Below are positions 35,141-44,829 of a DNA stretch of 64,000 nucleotides, piece by piece. The stretch lies in the NCBI RefSeq assembly GCF_017312485.1, contig NZ_BMBA01000001.1:372001-436000 (forward strand). The letters run 5' to 3'. The stretch comes from Clostridium zeae (GTDB lineage: Bacteria > Bacillota > Clostridia > Clostridiales > Clostridiaceae). Under the pieces are notes generated by a model. That model saw only the letters and a program-made list of their open reading frames with translations, was not told the DNA's origin and did no database searches. Every line of letters begins with the position of its first letter. The stretch's first letter is position 1. The position numbers and the translations under genes were made by a program.

Positions 35141-36040
35141 TTAATCTTTCTTTACTACCGGTATCCATACCTCAGAGTAGTTTCTGTCACCTTCTGCACT
35201 ATAGTATACTTCAAGCTCTGGTCCTTCTGCATGTTCATATCCTGAACTTGGGAACCACTCTGAAAAAATTCTTTCCCATATTGCCTGTATTTTTTCTACA
35301 ACCTCTGATTTTTTGTGTTCATCAGTTCTAAAAATAACCCATGTTAATGCTGGTACAGAGATAACCGAAAATTCATCTGGTACCTTAGCATTACCATCCA
35401 TATCAAATACACCTATCATGTATGGGAAAGTCTCCTCACCAGTCTCTCTATAACACATAATTCCATTTACATCAGTAACAAAGCCATCTTCCACTAATTC
35501 TTTTGGCTGAGCCTTTACTAAGCGTTCTATTGTACCATCTTTAAAACATTCTTGCCACAACTGAGGTATCCTAACTAGGTTATTCCCATTAGTTGTATCC
35601 ATTACCTCCTCTACTCCAAAAAATTTAAATGAATCCTTTTCAACTATTTTATAATTCATCTCAACATCTCCTTTTATTGATATACTGAAAGAAATAGGTG
35701 GATATGCTTTTAGCTGTGTTCCCTTTTCTCTAGCAAAGGTTGGTGAAACTCCATGTAAATTTCTAAAAGCTCTTGTAAAGGCTTCTGGAGATTCATATCC
35801 ATACTTCAATGCAATATCAATTACTTTTATACTTGACCCCTGAAACTCCAAAGCAGCTAAGGTAAGTCTTCTTCTCCTTATATATTCTGCTAAAGTCACT
35901 TCAGTTATAAATGAGAACATTCTTTGAAAATGATATTCTGAACAGCATGCTATTTTAGCGACGTCACTATAAGCAATATTGTTAGTCAAGTTTTCTTCAA
36001 TATACTTAATAGCACCATTCATTTTTTCTAGCCAATCCAT
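35141..36040 (-). CDS. AraC-family regulator with GyrI-like effector domain
   Basis: About 299 residues. The N-terminal 110 residues contain two AraC helix-turn-helix motifs (YSDVAKIACCSEYHFQRMFSFI and IKVIDIALKYGYESPEAFTRAFRNLHGVSP). The C-terminal 150 residues are a GyrI/SOUL-like multidrug-binding domain (YKIVEKDSFKFFGVEEVMD and the W-I-P-V ending). This architecture is that of Rob-like regulators responding to small lipophilic molecules. I use the second ATG, as AGGGGAG lies seven bases before it. It follows the dehydrogenase gene by 73 bases. Confidence 0.85.
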   Translation of the reverse strand: MDWLEKMNGAIKYIEENLTNNIAYSDVAKIACCSEYHFQRMFSFITEVTLAEYIRRRRLTLAALEFQGSSIKVIDIALKYGYESPEAFTRAFRNLHGVSPTFAREKGTQLKAYPPISFSISIKGDVEMNYKIVEKDSFKFFGVEEVMDTTNGNNLVRIPQLWQECFKDGTIERLVKAQPKELVEDGFVTDVNGIMCYRETGEETFPYMIGVFDMDGNAKVPDEFSVISVPALTWVIFRTDEHKKSEVVEKIQAIWERIFSEWFPSSGYEHAEGPELEVYYSAEGDRNYSEVWIPVVKKD

Positions 36041-36119
36041 ATCCATCTCCCCTTTCCTTTTCTATCATAACAAGATATAACATATATTACCTTGCATTTT
36101 CTGCACTATTTAGCAAGCC

Positions 36120-37106
36120 TTATCTAATCTCGTAATCACTTTCACCAGTATTAATAAAGGAGACTAAGCTAGTAATTGCACTATTTACCATGCTTCTTAC
36201 TGCTGCATCAGTATAAAAAGCCATGTGCTGTGTCATTATAACGTTTGGAAATTGTCTTAAATAAGCCATATCTCTATTACTTATAATATCTGTACGTCTA
36301 TCGATATGATATATACCTTCTTCGTTTTCAAAAACATCTAGCCCTAGTGCACCTATTTTTCTAGTCTCTATTCCATTAATCAACGCTGGAATATTCATTA
36401 ATTCCCCTCTTGCACAGTTAATTAGAACCACATTATCTTTCATCTTCTTTATAGACTCATCGTTTATCATGTGGTATGTACTTTCTAATAAAGGTGTATG
36501 AAGAGTTATAACATCACATTCCTTGTACAAGGTATCTAAATCAACATAAGTAGCTTTTTCTTTTACCTTATTATTTTCAAATTTATCATAAGCTAATATT
36601 CTAGAACCAAATCCCTTTAGGCCATCAATTACTGTTGCTCCAATTTTTCCTGTACCTATAACTCCAATAGTCAAATCCTTCATTTCTTTTCCTTGAAGTC
36701 CCACTAAGGAGTAATCATTGACATTCCCTCTAAACATAGCTTGTTTATAATGTCTTATGCACATAAGTATAAGCATTATAGTATAATCAGCTACACCACT
36801 TGGAGCATAATATGCATTACTTACTCTTATGCTTTTACTTTTTGCATATTCAACATCGATATTATTATATCCAACAGTTCTTGTTGCGAGATACTTGATA
36901 TTTAATTCATCTAATTTATCTAAAACTGCTGGAGTTACATGGCTGTGTCCTAAGATAGTCACACCGTCAAATCCCTTAGCTAGTTCTACAGTTTTCTCAT
37001 TTAATTTCTCCTCTACTAAAGTGATTTCTACATTAAGCTTTTTTGATATTGCTTCAAAATCATTTCTTTCATCATCTCTTGTATCATAGGATATTAGCTT
37101 CATAAA
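36120..37106 (-). CDS. D-2-hydroxyacid dehydrogenase (D-lactate dehydrogenase type)
   Basis: About 328 residues. The NAD fold GVIGTGKIG lies near residue 150. The catalytic residues are recognisable as Arg in NCARGELM, Glu in DVFENEEGIYH and His in TQHMAFYTD. RTVGYNNIDV and the APSGVADYT segment are typical of LdhA/VanH-like enzymes. The enzyme likely reduces pyruvate to D-lactate or a related 2-oxoacid. The ATG after AGAGAGGT is used; the upstream one at 37124 lacks a site. Upstream of an AraC regulator on the same strand. Confidence 0.88.
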   Translation of the reverse strand, partial: FMKLISYDTRDDERNDFEAISKKLNVEITLVEEKLNEKTVELAKGFDGVTILGHSHVTPAVLDKLDELNIKYLATRTVGYNNIDVEYAKSKSIRVSNAYYAPSGVADYTIMLILMCIRHYKQAMFRGNVNDYSLVGLQGKEMKDLTIGVIGTGKIGATVIDGLKGFGSRILAYDKFENNKVKEKATYVDLDTLYKECDVITLHTPLLESTYHMINDESIKKMKDNVVLINCARGELMNIPALINGIETRKIGALGLDVFENEEGIYHIDRRTDIISNRDMAYLRQFPNVIMTQHMAFYTDAAVRSMVNSAITSLVSFINTGESDYEIR

Positions 37107-37302
37107 ATAACCTCTCTTTTGCACGATTTTTAAGTTGTTTAAATCTATATATAATAATATTGTTTAAATTGAGTTTTAGCCAAAACAATTATACTATATA
37201 TCTTACTGGTATACTATTAACCTTTCAGATTTTCTGCTATATTTAATTAAAAGCAACTAGTAAAATATTAATCTACAAATAAAACAGGTATATTTTTATG
37301 AA

Positions 37303-37338
37303 AATAAAAAGACCTGATTTTATAGGCCTTTTTTTATT
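37303..37338 (-). terminator. Weak terminator downstream of the GNAT gene
   Basis: AAAGACCTGATTTTATAGGCCTTT forms a short stem (AGGCC/GACCT with mismatch) flanked by T runs. Confidence 0.5.
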
Positions 37339-37378
37339 ATTGTGTACTAAATAATAATTTATCTATTCTATCGAACCA

Positions 37379-37936
37379 TCAAAGCTTTAGATCAGACCTC
37401 AGTATTGAATATATTGCTAGATCATAAAATTGTCCATATTTATTAACTTTAGCCTGTCTTAATATTCCTTCAAACTTCATTCCAGCTTTTTGCATTACTA
37501 TACCTGATGCAATATTAATTGTATTATATCTCGCTTCTATTCTATTCATGCCTATTTCTTTAAACAAATAGTCAATAACCACATTTAATGCTTCTGTCAT
37601 ATATCCTTTTCCCCAAAATAATCTTCCAATATTATATCCAGTAGTACAGGAAAGATATTTCTCATCCAAATTCATCAAAGATATTTGACCAATTATCTCA
37701 CTAGTGGACTTTAACTCAATTGCCCAATTATAATAATCATTACTATATTCATTTACCCAGCTTTCTACTATCTGCTTTGTTTCACTTAAATCTTTATGCG
37801 GATTCCAACTTAAGAATTTACACACTTCACTATCGGTTGCCCAGTTTTTAAACATACATTCCGCATCACTTGTTTTAAATCTACGTAGCAAAAGCCTCTC
37901 AGCCTCTAAAGACTGAGTCCCCTTGTGTGTTAACAT
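37379..37936 (-). CDS. GNAT N-acetyltransferase (RimJ/RimL type)
   Basis: 185 residues. TERLLLRRF-like ERLLLRRFKTSDAECMFKNWATD opens the fold; the acetyl-CoA loop is GRLFWGKGYMTEAL. The end NIASGIVMQKAGMKFEGILRQ is characteristic of ribosomal-protein/Ala acetyltransferase-like members. Acceptor unknown. GAGGAGGG precedes the ATG. The neighbouring HAD gene lies 95 bases upstream, with a repeat in between. Confidence 0.88.
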   Translation of the reverse strand: MLTHKGTQSLEAERLLLRRFKTSDAECMFKNWATDSEVCKFLSWNPHKDLSETKQIVESWVNEYSNDYYNWAIELKSTSEIIGQISLMNLDEKYLSCTTGYNIGRLFWGKGYMTEALNVVIDYLFKEIGMNRIEARYNTINIASGIVMQKAGMKFEGILRQAKVNKYGQFYDLAIYSILRSDLKL

Positions 37937-37982
37937 TTTTCACCCTCCTCTCGCAAGCTCACTAACTCATAAAATGGCTAAA

Positions 37983-38010
37983 CACTTAATTTCAACACTG
38001 TGCTTAAACA
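37983..38010 (+). repeat. Dispersed repeat, TTCAACAC-GTGCTTAA family
   Basis: CACTTAATTTCAACACTGTG (then CTTAAACA) shares 20 or more aligned positions with 39426-39457 and, on the other strand, with 59448-59479. It sits in the short gap between the GNAT and HAD genes. Confidence 0.55.
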
Positions 38011-38031
38011 ACAACTAAAATTTATTATTTT

Positions 38032-38703
38032 TTATAATACGCTTTTCAAAACTCCTAAAGATTTGATCATAGTTATATCTTGAGTGTTATGTTCGCCTTT
38101 CCTATTTAACCAAATTCCATGAAGACCTGCTTCCATACAAGGTATTATATCAACATTCAAATCATCGCCTACGTAAACGCAATTTTCATGATTTACTTTT
38201 GCTCTATTACAAGCAATTTGAAAAATCTTAGAATCGGGTTTTGCAACACCAACTTCCCCTGCAGTAATTATAATATCAAAATAATCCTTAATTTTAAGCT
38301 TATCTAGTTTTAAACATTGCTGCTCAAGATCACCATTAGTGATAATCCCCAATCTATATTTTCTTAATCCCTGTAGGCATGAGATAACATCCTCAAAGGA
38401 TTTCCAATTTTCTTCATACATTTTTAGATAAACCTCAAAAATTTCTTTAGCTTCTTCATCAGTTACTATTATTTTAGAAAATGAAAATATATATTTTATT
38501 CTCTCAATCCGTTGCTCTTTAAAGGTCATTTCACCTTTTAAATATATATTAAAATATTTATCAGAAGCCTGCCCCCATATCTTATAGAAGCTCTCTTCTT
38601 CTAGTCTTAGTGCCCTTTTATATTGTTCATAAAATGCTTTTACTGCTAACAATTCCGAACCCTTATGATCTAGTAATGTACCATCCAAATCAAAGAAAAT
38701 CAT
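38032..38703 (-). CDS. HAD-family hydrolase (YjjG/YfnB-like)
   Basis: 223 residues. HAD motif I is DLDGTLLDH, motif II the Thr in LGIITNGD, motif III Lys in VAKPDSK, motif IV YVGDDLNVDI. A helical cap lies between motifs I and II. The pattern matches YjjG-type pyrimidine nucleoside monophosphate phosphatases, but substrate cannot be assigned. AAGGAG precedes the ATG. Confidence 0.88.
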   Translation of the reverse strand: MIFFDLDGTLLDHKGSELLAVKAFYEQYKRALRLEEESFYKIWGQASDKYFNIYLKGEMTFKEQRIERIKYIFSFSKIIVTDEEAKEIFEVYLKMYEENWKSFEDVISCLQGLRKYRLGIITNGDLEQQCLKLDKLKIKDYFDIIITAGEVGVAKPDSKIFQIACNRAKVNHENCVYVGDDLNVDIIPCMEAGLHGIWLNRKGEHNTQDITMIKSLGVLKSVL

Positions 38704-38805
38704 TTATACTCCTTACCACTCTAAATATAATATTGTTATACAAAGAATCAATAATTTCTCAACAAACTTTCATACTCTTATGAAAAAAAACTGTAAGCGA
38801 TTTTT

Positions 38806-39303
38806 CTAATCTATATCTACATAAAGTATGTGATTCTTCTTCCACTTGATGAACTTCTCAAAATCTAGGTATGAAATTCCTATAGTAACGGTGTTAATAT
38901 TGGGATGAAAAGACACCACCTCAGCATTAGTTATATCTCTATCTATTAAAACTACAACTTCACCTTCAGTATCATTTATTATTCCAAAAGGGCTTACAGA
39001 TCCAGGCTTAAGTCCTAAATATTTAAATAATCTTTCCTCTGAAGCAAAAGATAAGCTACTACTTCCAATCTGCTTTGCTAAGGATTTTAAATCTACTTGT
39101 TTAGTTTCATCAAGTACAACAAGATAATGAGTATCACCTTTTCTATTTCTAATAAATAGATTTTTGCAAAGTTGTCCTGATATATGTATATCTAAATTAT
39201 TTGCTTCTTCAATAGTGTACACAGCAGCATGCTCATATCTATCATATTTAATCTCTAGTAAATCTAAAATATCGTAAACTTTTTGTTCAGCTTGTGTAAG
39301 CAT
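38806..39303 (-). CDS. Prolyl-tRNA-deacylase-like protein (YbaK/ProX family)
   Basis: 165 residues. The domain core EANNLDIHISGQLCKNLFIRNRKG and the family motif LGLKPGSVSPFGI are readable. Members clear mischarged tRNA-Pro (Ala or Cys) in trans to ProRS. AGGAGG lies before the ATG. No proS is in the window. Confidence 0.9.
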   Translation of the reverse strand: MLTQAEQKVYDILDLLEIKYDRYEHAAVYTIEEANNLDIHISGQLCKNLFIRNRKGDTHYLVVLDETKQVDLKSLAKQIGSSSLSFASEERLFKYLGLKPGSVSPFGIINDTEGEVVVLIDRDITNAEVVSFHPNINTVTIGISYLDFEKFIKWKKNHILYVDID

Positions 39304-39425
39304 AATCTGAATCCTCCTGTAAATATTAAGTAAAATTATTAATTTCCTGTGAGCACATATTCCATCCTCATTTTACATAATTATAACATTTTTACAGACA
39401 CTTGTAATAAAACTACCGTCGCTTT

Positions 39426-39457
39426 AACTTAATTTCAGCACGGTGCCTTAACAGCGC
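39426..39457 (+). repeat. Dispersed repeat, second plus-strand copy
   Basis: AACTTAATTTCAGCACGGTG and following CCTTAACAGCGC align with 37983-38010 and with the reverse complement of 59448-59479. Confidence 0.55.
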
Positions 39458-39480
39458 ATTATTTTAATGTTGTTTAAATA

Positions 39481-39515
39481 AAAAAGCTCCCGACAATCAT
39501 CGAGAACTTCTATTT
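39481..39515 (-). terminator. Terminator of the GH43 gene
   Basis: On the minus strand AGTTCTCGATG pairs imperfectly with TGTCGGGAGCT and is followed by TTTTTTAT. Confidence 0.65.
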
Positions 39516-39520
39516 ATTAA

Positions 39521-40468
39521 TTATTCTAATTCAAAAACTGGTCTCCCTACTGCATCCCATTTAAGTTTCATCACCATGGCATGACGATTGTAATCGTATA
39601 AAGGATTTCCTACAATTTTTTCATATGGACGAGCATGATAAATAACTAAATCCTCTCCATCTTCTGAAACTGTAAAGCTATTGTGACCTGGACCATATAT
39701 ATTTTTTTCTGGGCAAGTTGCAAAAACCGGATATCTTGACTTGCTCCAAGACTGTGGATCTAGTAAATCTGAGGTATCTGAAGCTTCTAATATACCCATA
39801 CAGTACGCAGCTCCAGTAGAGCTTGCTGAAAAGGTTATAAATATCTTTCCATTTCTTTTGATTACTGCTGGACCTTCATTGACCCAATAATCCACTCTTT
39901 CCCAATCATAGTCTGGAGTAGTTAAAAGTACTTGTACAGTTTTTAATTCTATTGGAGATTCCATTTCTGCTATATACAAATTAGATATACCCCCCTCTCC
40001 TCCTACTTTTTGAGCCCACACAAAATACTTTCTATTATTATGTTCAAACACTGTACCATCTAAAGAAAAGTCAGTAAATGAATATGGATCTTCATCTGCC
40101 TTCTGCATCATTCCTCTTTCAATCCAAGAATCCTTCATAGGATCATCTCCGGTGCATTCTAAAACGAAAGGACGTATCTTCCACACGTCTTCTTTTTCTC
40201 CTGCTGCAAAATACACATACCATTTTTCATCTATATAATGAAGTTCTGGTGCCCATATATGCTCACTCATAACTCCATTTTCGTGTTTCTGCCAAATCTT
40301 TTTTGTTTCTGCCAAAACTAGTCCATCTATAGTTTTCGCTCTTCTAAGCTCAATACAATCATAAGTCGGTACAGAAGCAGTAAAATAGTAATATCCATTT
40401 GTATGTTTGTATACATAAGGATCTGCCCTCTGCTCAATTAAAGGTTTTACAAAACAATTTGTGACCAT
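39521..40468 (-). CDS. Glycoside hydrolase family 43 (arabinofuranosidase/xylosidase type)
   Basis: 315 residues, no signal peptide. The five-bladed GH43 propeller is recognised by QRADPYVYKH (general base Asp), SEHIWAPELHYIDEKWYVYFAA, and NEGPAVIKRNGKIFITFSAS (acid Glu). GPGHNSFTVSEDGEDLVIYHAR carries the conserved GPGH and YHAR motifs. Intracellular, so it probably acts on imported arabino- or xylo-oligosaccharides. GGGGGAATG precedes the start. No transporter is adjacent. Confidence 0.92.
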   Translation of the reverse strand: MVTNCFVKPLIEQRADPYVYKHTNGYYYFTASVPTYDCIELRRAKTIDGLVLAETKKIWQKHENGVMSEHIWAPELHYIDEKWYVYFAAGEKEDVWKIRPFVLECTGDDPMKDSWIERGMMQKADEDPYSFTDFSLDGTVFEHNNRKYFVWAQKVGGEGGISNLYIAEMESPIELKTVQVLLTTPDYDWERVDYWVNEGPAVIKRNGKIFITFSASSTGAAYCMGILEASDTSDLLDPQSWSKSRYPVFATCPEKNIYGPGHNSFTVSEDGEDLVIYHARPYEKIVGNPLYDYNRHAMVMKLKWDAVGRPVFELE

Positions 40469-40890
40469 CAGTTCATTCCCCCTAGTTAATATGCTAAAAA
40501 TTAAAATATTTTATATTTATTTAAAACAATATGCTATAAAATCATTATATATCATACTTAGAAGAATTAACATCCTTTAATTTAAATTTTATTAAAACAA
40601 ACAAAACCACAGCAGAAGTTTTGTTTTAATTTCTATGAGAATATTTCATTATGAATTTTTGTATTTTAGTCTTAGTATTTATATAGCAAAAAAACATCCT
40701 TTTTAATATTTTTCCCATATAACCTAGTAAAATTGCAACCTTAATATAAGCAAGCAAACAAAAAAATAATCATCTGCTGCAGCTATATGCTATTTGCAGC
40801 AGATGATTATTAAAAAACTCATAGTTTTAAAGTCTATACTTGTACTTTTGCGACATACTATACTTTACATTTACCTAAATAAATTAATCA
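40469..40890. other. Gap between GH43 and the dicarboxylate symporter
   Basis: 420 bases, very AT-rich, holding the presumptive GH43 promoter and one strong terminator at 40765-40811. No ORF or RNA recognised. Confidence 0.5.
40765..40811. terminator. Strong terminator downstream of the symporter
   Basis: AATAATCATCTGCTGC pairs perfectly with GCAGCAGATGATTATT and is flanked by A/T runs. Confidence 0.88.
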
Positions 40891-42147
40891 TTACAATGAA
40901 CCCTTACTTAGCCACTTTTTGCCATCAACAAATCTTGAAACCAACATAGCACATACAGTATTTCCTGTTGAATTTAATACTGTAGCTGGGGCATCAATAA
41001 TTGTACTTATAACTGCTATTATAGGGAGGGCTTCAATAGGAAATCCATAAATACTTATTATAAGCATTTCTCCAATCATCCCACCACCCGGTATTGCACC
41101 CATAACCGCACCTACCAAAAAGCCAACTGCTAATATAGATAATAATATTGGCAAGCTATTAATGTCTTTCCCAAACAATCCAAATAGAAATACTATTTTC
41201 AAAACACCACCAATAACAGATCCATCTTTATGAGTGTTGACTCCAAGAGGTATTACAGTATCCGCTATATCTTTAGATACACCTATCTTCTTTGTAGCCT
41301 CAAGATTAACTGGTATAGATGCAGCACTTGAACAAGTAGCTAGCGCAGTTACTGTTGGTGCTATTACATTTTTCCAGAAAGTTTTAAAGCCTTCTTTTCC
41401 AGATGAAATATACGAATATATACTAAAAAACATAAAATAGTTTATTATTGTTAAAACTAAATATAATAAAAACACTTTCAAATACCCTTGTAAGATTTGT
41501 GTTCCTAATTGCCCTACCACAGAGGCAAAATAGCATGCAAGCCCAATCGGAGCATAGTACATAATAATATTAACTATCTTCATGATTATAGCTGTTACTG
41601 CATCAATAAACTTTTTTACTACTTCCCCTTTTTCTCCAGCTAAGGCAGTGGCTACTCCAAATAGTACAGAAAAAATTATAACTTGAAGCATATTATTTTT
41701 TGAAAACAATTCTGAGAATTCACTAACTGTAAATGTTTTTACAAGCTGCTGTGATAAGAAAATGTTCTCAGTACCTTTATCTATGTCAGTGGTTCCTTGA
41801 GCCAATATATTTTTAATTGTGCCAGAGTCTAATCCTTTAGTTGGATTATAAAGAAGAGAGCCTATTATAGCCAATATACCTGATATAACTGCTGTAGTAA
41901 TAAACACTAAGATTATAGTTATCATTATTTTTCCTAGTCTATTTACACCACTCATATTTGCTATAGCTGATGCTACACTGAAAAATACTAAAGGAACGAT
42001 TATAGTGAACATTAAATTTAGAAATATCTGTCCGAAGGGTTCTAAAACTTTAGCTTTTGGTCCTAGTAGTGCTCCTATGGCACCTCCTAATACTATGGAT
42101 AATATAAGCATTAAAGACATCTTATAATTCTTAAAAAGATTTCTCAT
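40891..42147 (-). CDS. Dicarboxylate/amino acid:cation symporter (DAACS)
   Basis: 418 residues, eight helices and two re-entrant loops. Typical segments are FGQIFLNLMFTIIVPLVFFSV, the Ser-rich loop TALATCSSAASIPVNLEA, GVNTHKDGSVIGGVLK and IIDAPATVLNSTGNTVCAML near the C-terminus. Members move glutamate, aspartate, serine or C4-dicarboxylates with Na+ or H+. AAGGAG precedes the ATG. It is 25 bases after murE on the same strand, so co-transcription with murE is plausible. Confidence 0.9.
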   Translation of the reverse strand: MRNLFKNYKMSLMLILSIVLGGAIGALLGPKAKVLEPFGQIFLNLMFTIIVPLVFFSVASAIANMSGVNRLGKIMITIILVFITTAVISGILAIIGSLLYNPTKGLDSGTIKNILAQGTTDIDKGTENIFLSQQLVKTFTVSEFSELFSKNNMLQVIIFSVLFGVATALAGEKGEVVKKFIDAVTAIIMKIVNIIMYYAPIGLACYFASVVGQLGTQILQGYLKVFLLYLVLTIINYFMFFSIYSYISSGKEGFKTFWKNVIAPTVTALATCSSAASIPVNLEATKKIGVSKDIADTVIPLGVNTHKDGSVIGGVLKIVFLFGLFGKDINSLPILLSILAVGFLVGAVMGAIPGGGMIGEMLIISIYGFPIEALPIIAVISTIIDAPATVLNSTGNTVCAMLVSRFVDGKKWLSKGSL

Positions 42148-42172
42148 AATCTATAACTCCTTTTAATTTACT

Positions 42173-43627
42173 CTATATTAAAAAATATTTTTTCACCACT
42201 TCTTCATCACTAAAATGAATGGTTTCATTCTTTAATATCTGGTAGTTTTCATGGCCTTTGCCAGCAATTATTACTGAATCATTAGGTTCTGCAACATTAA
42301 GTGCTTTGAAGATTGCTTGGGTTCTGTCTTCTATCTTTTCATACATGCATCCAGTCTTAACAATTCCTTTCTCAATATCATTAATTATTAAAGCTGGTTC
42401 TTCACTTCTAGGATTGTCAGAAGTAATTATGCAGTAGTCACTTAGCCTACCTGCAGTTTCTCCCATCAACGGTCTTTTAGTAGCATCTCTGTCACCACCA
42501 CAACCAAACACCGTAATTATTTTACCTTTAGTTATTTCTTTAACTGAAGTTAGTATGTTTTCAATAGCATCTGGAGAATGTGCATAATCTACTACAGCTA
42601 AAATACCTTTACTATTTTCAATAGCTTGAAACCTTCCTGGAACCCCTCTTATTTCTTTAACAGCATTTACAATGTCATCAATGCTAAGATTTAAGCAATA
42701 ACAACTTGCAATTGATGCCAACGCATTATAAACACTAAACCTTCCTGGTATATTAAGCTTTACCTTTCTTTTTTCACAATTAAATTGAAGATTAAACCTC
42801 ACACTAGAATTTGTATATTCTATATCTGTGGCTCTAAAATCACAATCCTTATCAATGCCATAAGTTATGGTTTTGCAATTTGCAGTAGCTAATATATCCT
42901 TGGAAAATGAATCATCTATATTTATAACTGCTTTCTTGCACATATTAAATAGTTTCAATTTAGCCTTTTTATAATTATCCATAGTACCGTGTTCTTCTAA
43001 ATGATCTTGAGTTAGATTAGTGAACACAGCAACATCAAATTCACATCCATAGACTCTATCTTGAGATAAAGCTGAAGACGTGACTTCTACCGCTGCATGA
43101 GTTGCACCAAACTCTAACATTTCCGCAAAGGTTCCTTGAAGTTCTATTGCATCTGGAGTAGTTGGATTTAACTTTTTCGTATTCATTTTTTGTATACCAA
43201 TAGTGTTTTGTATCGTGCCAATTACTCCACATTTTAGCTCTAATACTTCAAGTATCTTTGAAATAAAATAGCTCACAGAAGTTTTTCCATTTGTACCCGT
43301 GATACCAACGATCTTTAACTTACTTATTGGACTATGATAAAAATTCTGTGCTACTAAGGACATTGACTTTCTAGAATCTTTAACTTTTATAACTGTCACA
43401 TTCTTTTGCAGCCCTCTAATCTCACGTTCTACAATCAAGGCTGTAGCACCGCTGCTTGCCGCATCTAATGCAAAATCATGTCTATCTACATTTCTATTTT
43501 TTACAGCGATAAAAATTGAATTTTCACCTAGCTCCCTAGAATCCCAATTCAAACTCTCAATTTCTAAATCATCTCTACCGTTTAATATCTCATAGTCTAT
43601 TCCTTTTAAAACTTCATATAATTTCAT
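42173..43627 (-). CDS. murE: UDP-MurNAc-L-Ala-D-Glu ligase, MurE (meso-DAP type)
   Basis: 484 residues. The ATP P-loop GITGTNGKTSVSYF lies around residue 110. NPTTPDAIELQ and the DYAHSPDAIENIL segment are typical. The substrate-specificity motif is SDNPRSEEP: Asn-Pro-Arg marks meso-diaminopimelate-adding enzymes. It is away from any dcw cluster and sits with a dicarboxylate symporter. It may be a second copy used in sporulation or with another substrate; a core copy elsewhere cannot be seen here. GGAGG precedes the ATG. Confidence 0.92.
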   Translation of the reverse strand: MKLYEVLKGIDYEILNGRDDLEIESLNWDSRELGENSIFIAVKNRNVDRHDFALDAASSGATALIVEREIRGLQKNVTVIKVKDSRKSMSLVAQNFYHSPISKLKIVGITGTNGKTSVSYFISKILEVLELKCGVIGTIQNTIGIQKMNTKKLNPTTPDAIELQGTFAEMLEFGATHAAVEVTSSALSQDRVYGCEFDVAVFTNLTQDHLEEHGTMDNYKKAKLKLFNMCKKAVINIDDSFSKDILATANCKTITYGIDKDCDFRATDIEYTNSSVRFNLQFNCEKRKVKLNIPGRFSVYNALASIASCYCLNLSIDDIVNAVKEIRGVPGRFQAIENSKGILAVVDYAHSPDAIENILTSVKEITKGKIITVFGCGGDRDATKRPLMGETAGRLSDYCIITSDNPRSEEPALIINDIEKGIVKTGCMYEKIEDRTQAIFKALNVAEPNDSVIIAGKGHENYQILKNETIHFSDEEVVKKYFLI

Positions 43628-43824
43628 AACAGTTCCTCCAATTCATTTCAGCAATGTTTATCATCAACATTTTAGATGCTACTTAAATACCCTTTCTCTT
43701 GCTTTATTAATATTATATTCTCAACTTTTGCGGATTTTCTTGAATTAAATGCTTATTATATTGCATAAAGTGCTATAATTTAATAAAATGCGAAAAGCTA
43801 TAATGAAGTCTGAGGTGTTTATAA

Positions 43825-44688
43825 ATGGGTGAAAATATTTATATAGAAAAAATAAAGAGAGGTTATCTTAATGATGATTTCCTTTTCTTCAATCTTAAAG
43901 ATCAGAAAAAAAACGACTTCGAAGTCCATTACCATGACTTTGATAAAATAATCATTTTTATTTCAGGAGAGGTCACATATATCATTGAAGGAAAGTCTTA
44001 TAAGCTTAGACCTTGGGACGTATTATTAGTTGGCAAAAATGACCTTCATCTACCGATAATAAGCCAAACTGAACCATATGAAAGAATGATACTTTGGTTA
44101 AATCCATTATTCCTAGAAAAGCATAATATAGATTGCTGTGATCTTTTGAATTGCTTTCAAATAGCTTCTGAAAGAAAACTTAACCTTATTAGATTGAATA
44201 TAAAACAAATAGAGCTACTAAAGAAAAATTTACAAGAGCTTAAAGAAGAAATGCAAGACAAATCCTTTGGAAGCACTATACTGAAAAACGCCTTATTTAT
44301 ACAGTTCATGGTTAAAATTAACAGATTTTTCTTAGATATGAATACAGATAAAAACATGGAGGATATTAAATACGATCCAAGAATAGAGGCTATCTTAAGC
44401 TTTATCAATTCCAATTTAGAGAAGGATCTTTCAATAGAGCTGCTATCAAATACTTTTTTTCTTAATAAATATTATCTCATGCACTTATTTAAGAAAGAAA
44501 CAGGCTATACCCTTTATGGATATGTACAAAAGAAAAGAACTAAAAGAGCTGCTGATCTTTTGAGAACCGGTATGCAGGCTGGAGAGGTCTGTTCACTATG
44601 TGGATTTATAGATTATTCTAGTTTCGTAAGAGCTTTTAAAAAAGAATTTCAATTATCACCAAAACAGTATTATAAGGCTAGTTTATAG
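43825..44688 (+). CDS. AraC-family regulator with N-terminal cupin
   Basis: 287 residues. Residues 20-110 form a cupin-like sensor (FEVHYHDFDKIIIFISGEVTYIIEGK and YKLRPWDVLLVGKNDLH). The C-terminal AraC domain has DLSIELLSNTFFLNKYYLMHLFKKETG and VCSLCGFIDYSSFVRAFKKEFQLSP. It is divergent from murE, with the gap holding both promoters. A role in controlling the murE-symporter pair is possible but not shown. Confidence 0.88.
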   Translation: MGENIYIEKIKRGYLNDDFLFFNLKDQKKNDFEVHYHDFDKIIIFISGEVTYIIEGKSYKLRPWDVLLVGKNDLHLPIISQTEPYERMILWLNPLFLEKHNIDCCDLLNCFQIASERKLNLIRLNIKQIELLKKNLQELKEEMQDKSFGSTILKNALFIQFMVKINRFFLDMNTDKNMEDIKYDPRIEAILSFINSNLEKDLSIELLSNTFFLNKYYLMHLFKKETGYTLYGYVQKKRTKRAADLLRTGMQAGEVCSLCGFIDYSSFVRAFKKEFQLSPKQYYKASL

Positions 44689-44777
44689 ATACCTACATCT
44701 ATATATACCATATTCCATTAAATCTTTTCCAAGACTGTGCTAACACTTTAGTTAATTTTAAAAGTCGAACAAACTTT

Positions 44778-44802
44778 AAGGCAAGTCATTACGACTTGCC
44801 TT
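44778..44802. terminator. Terminator, probably bidirectional
   Basis: AAGGCAAGTC pairs with GACTTGCCTT with a five-base loop between the AraC gene and the next minus-strand gene. Confidence 0.75.
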
Positions 44803-44829
44803 ATCAACTTTTCAGAAATTTAACACTTC

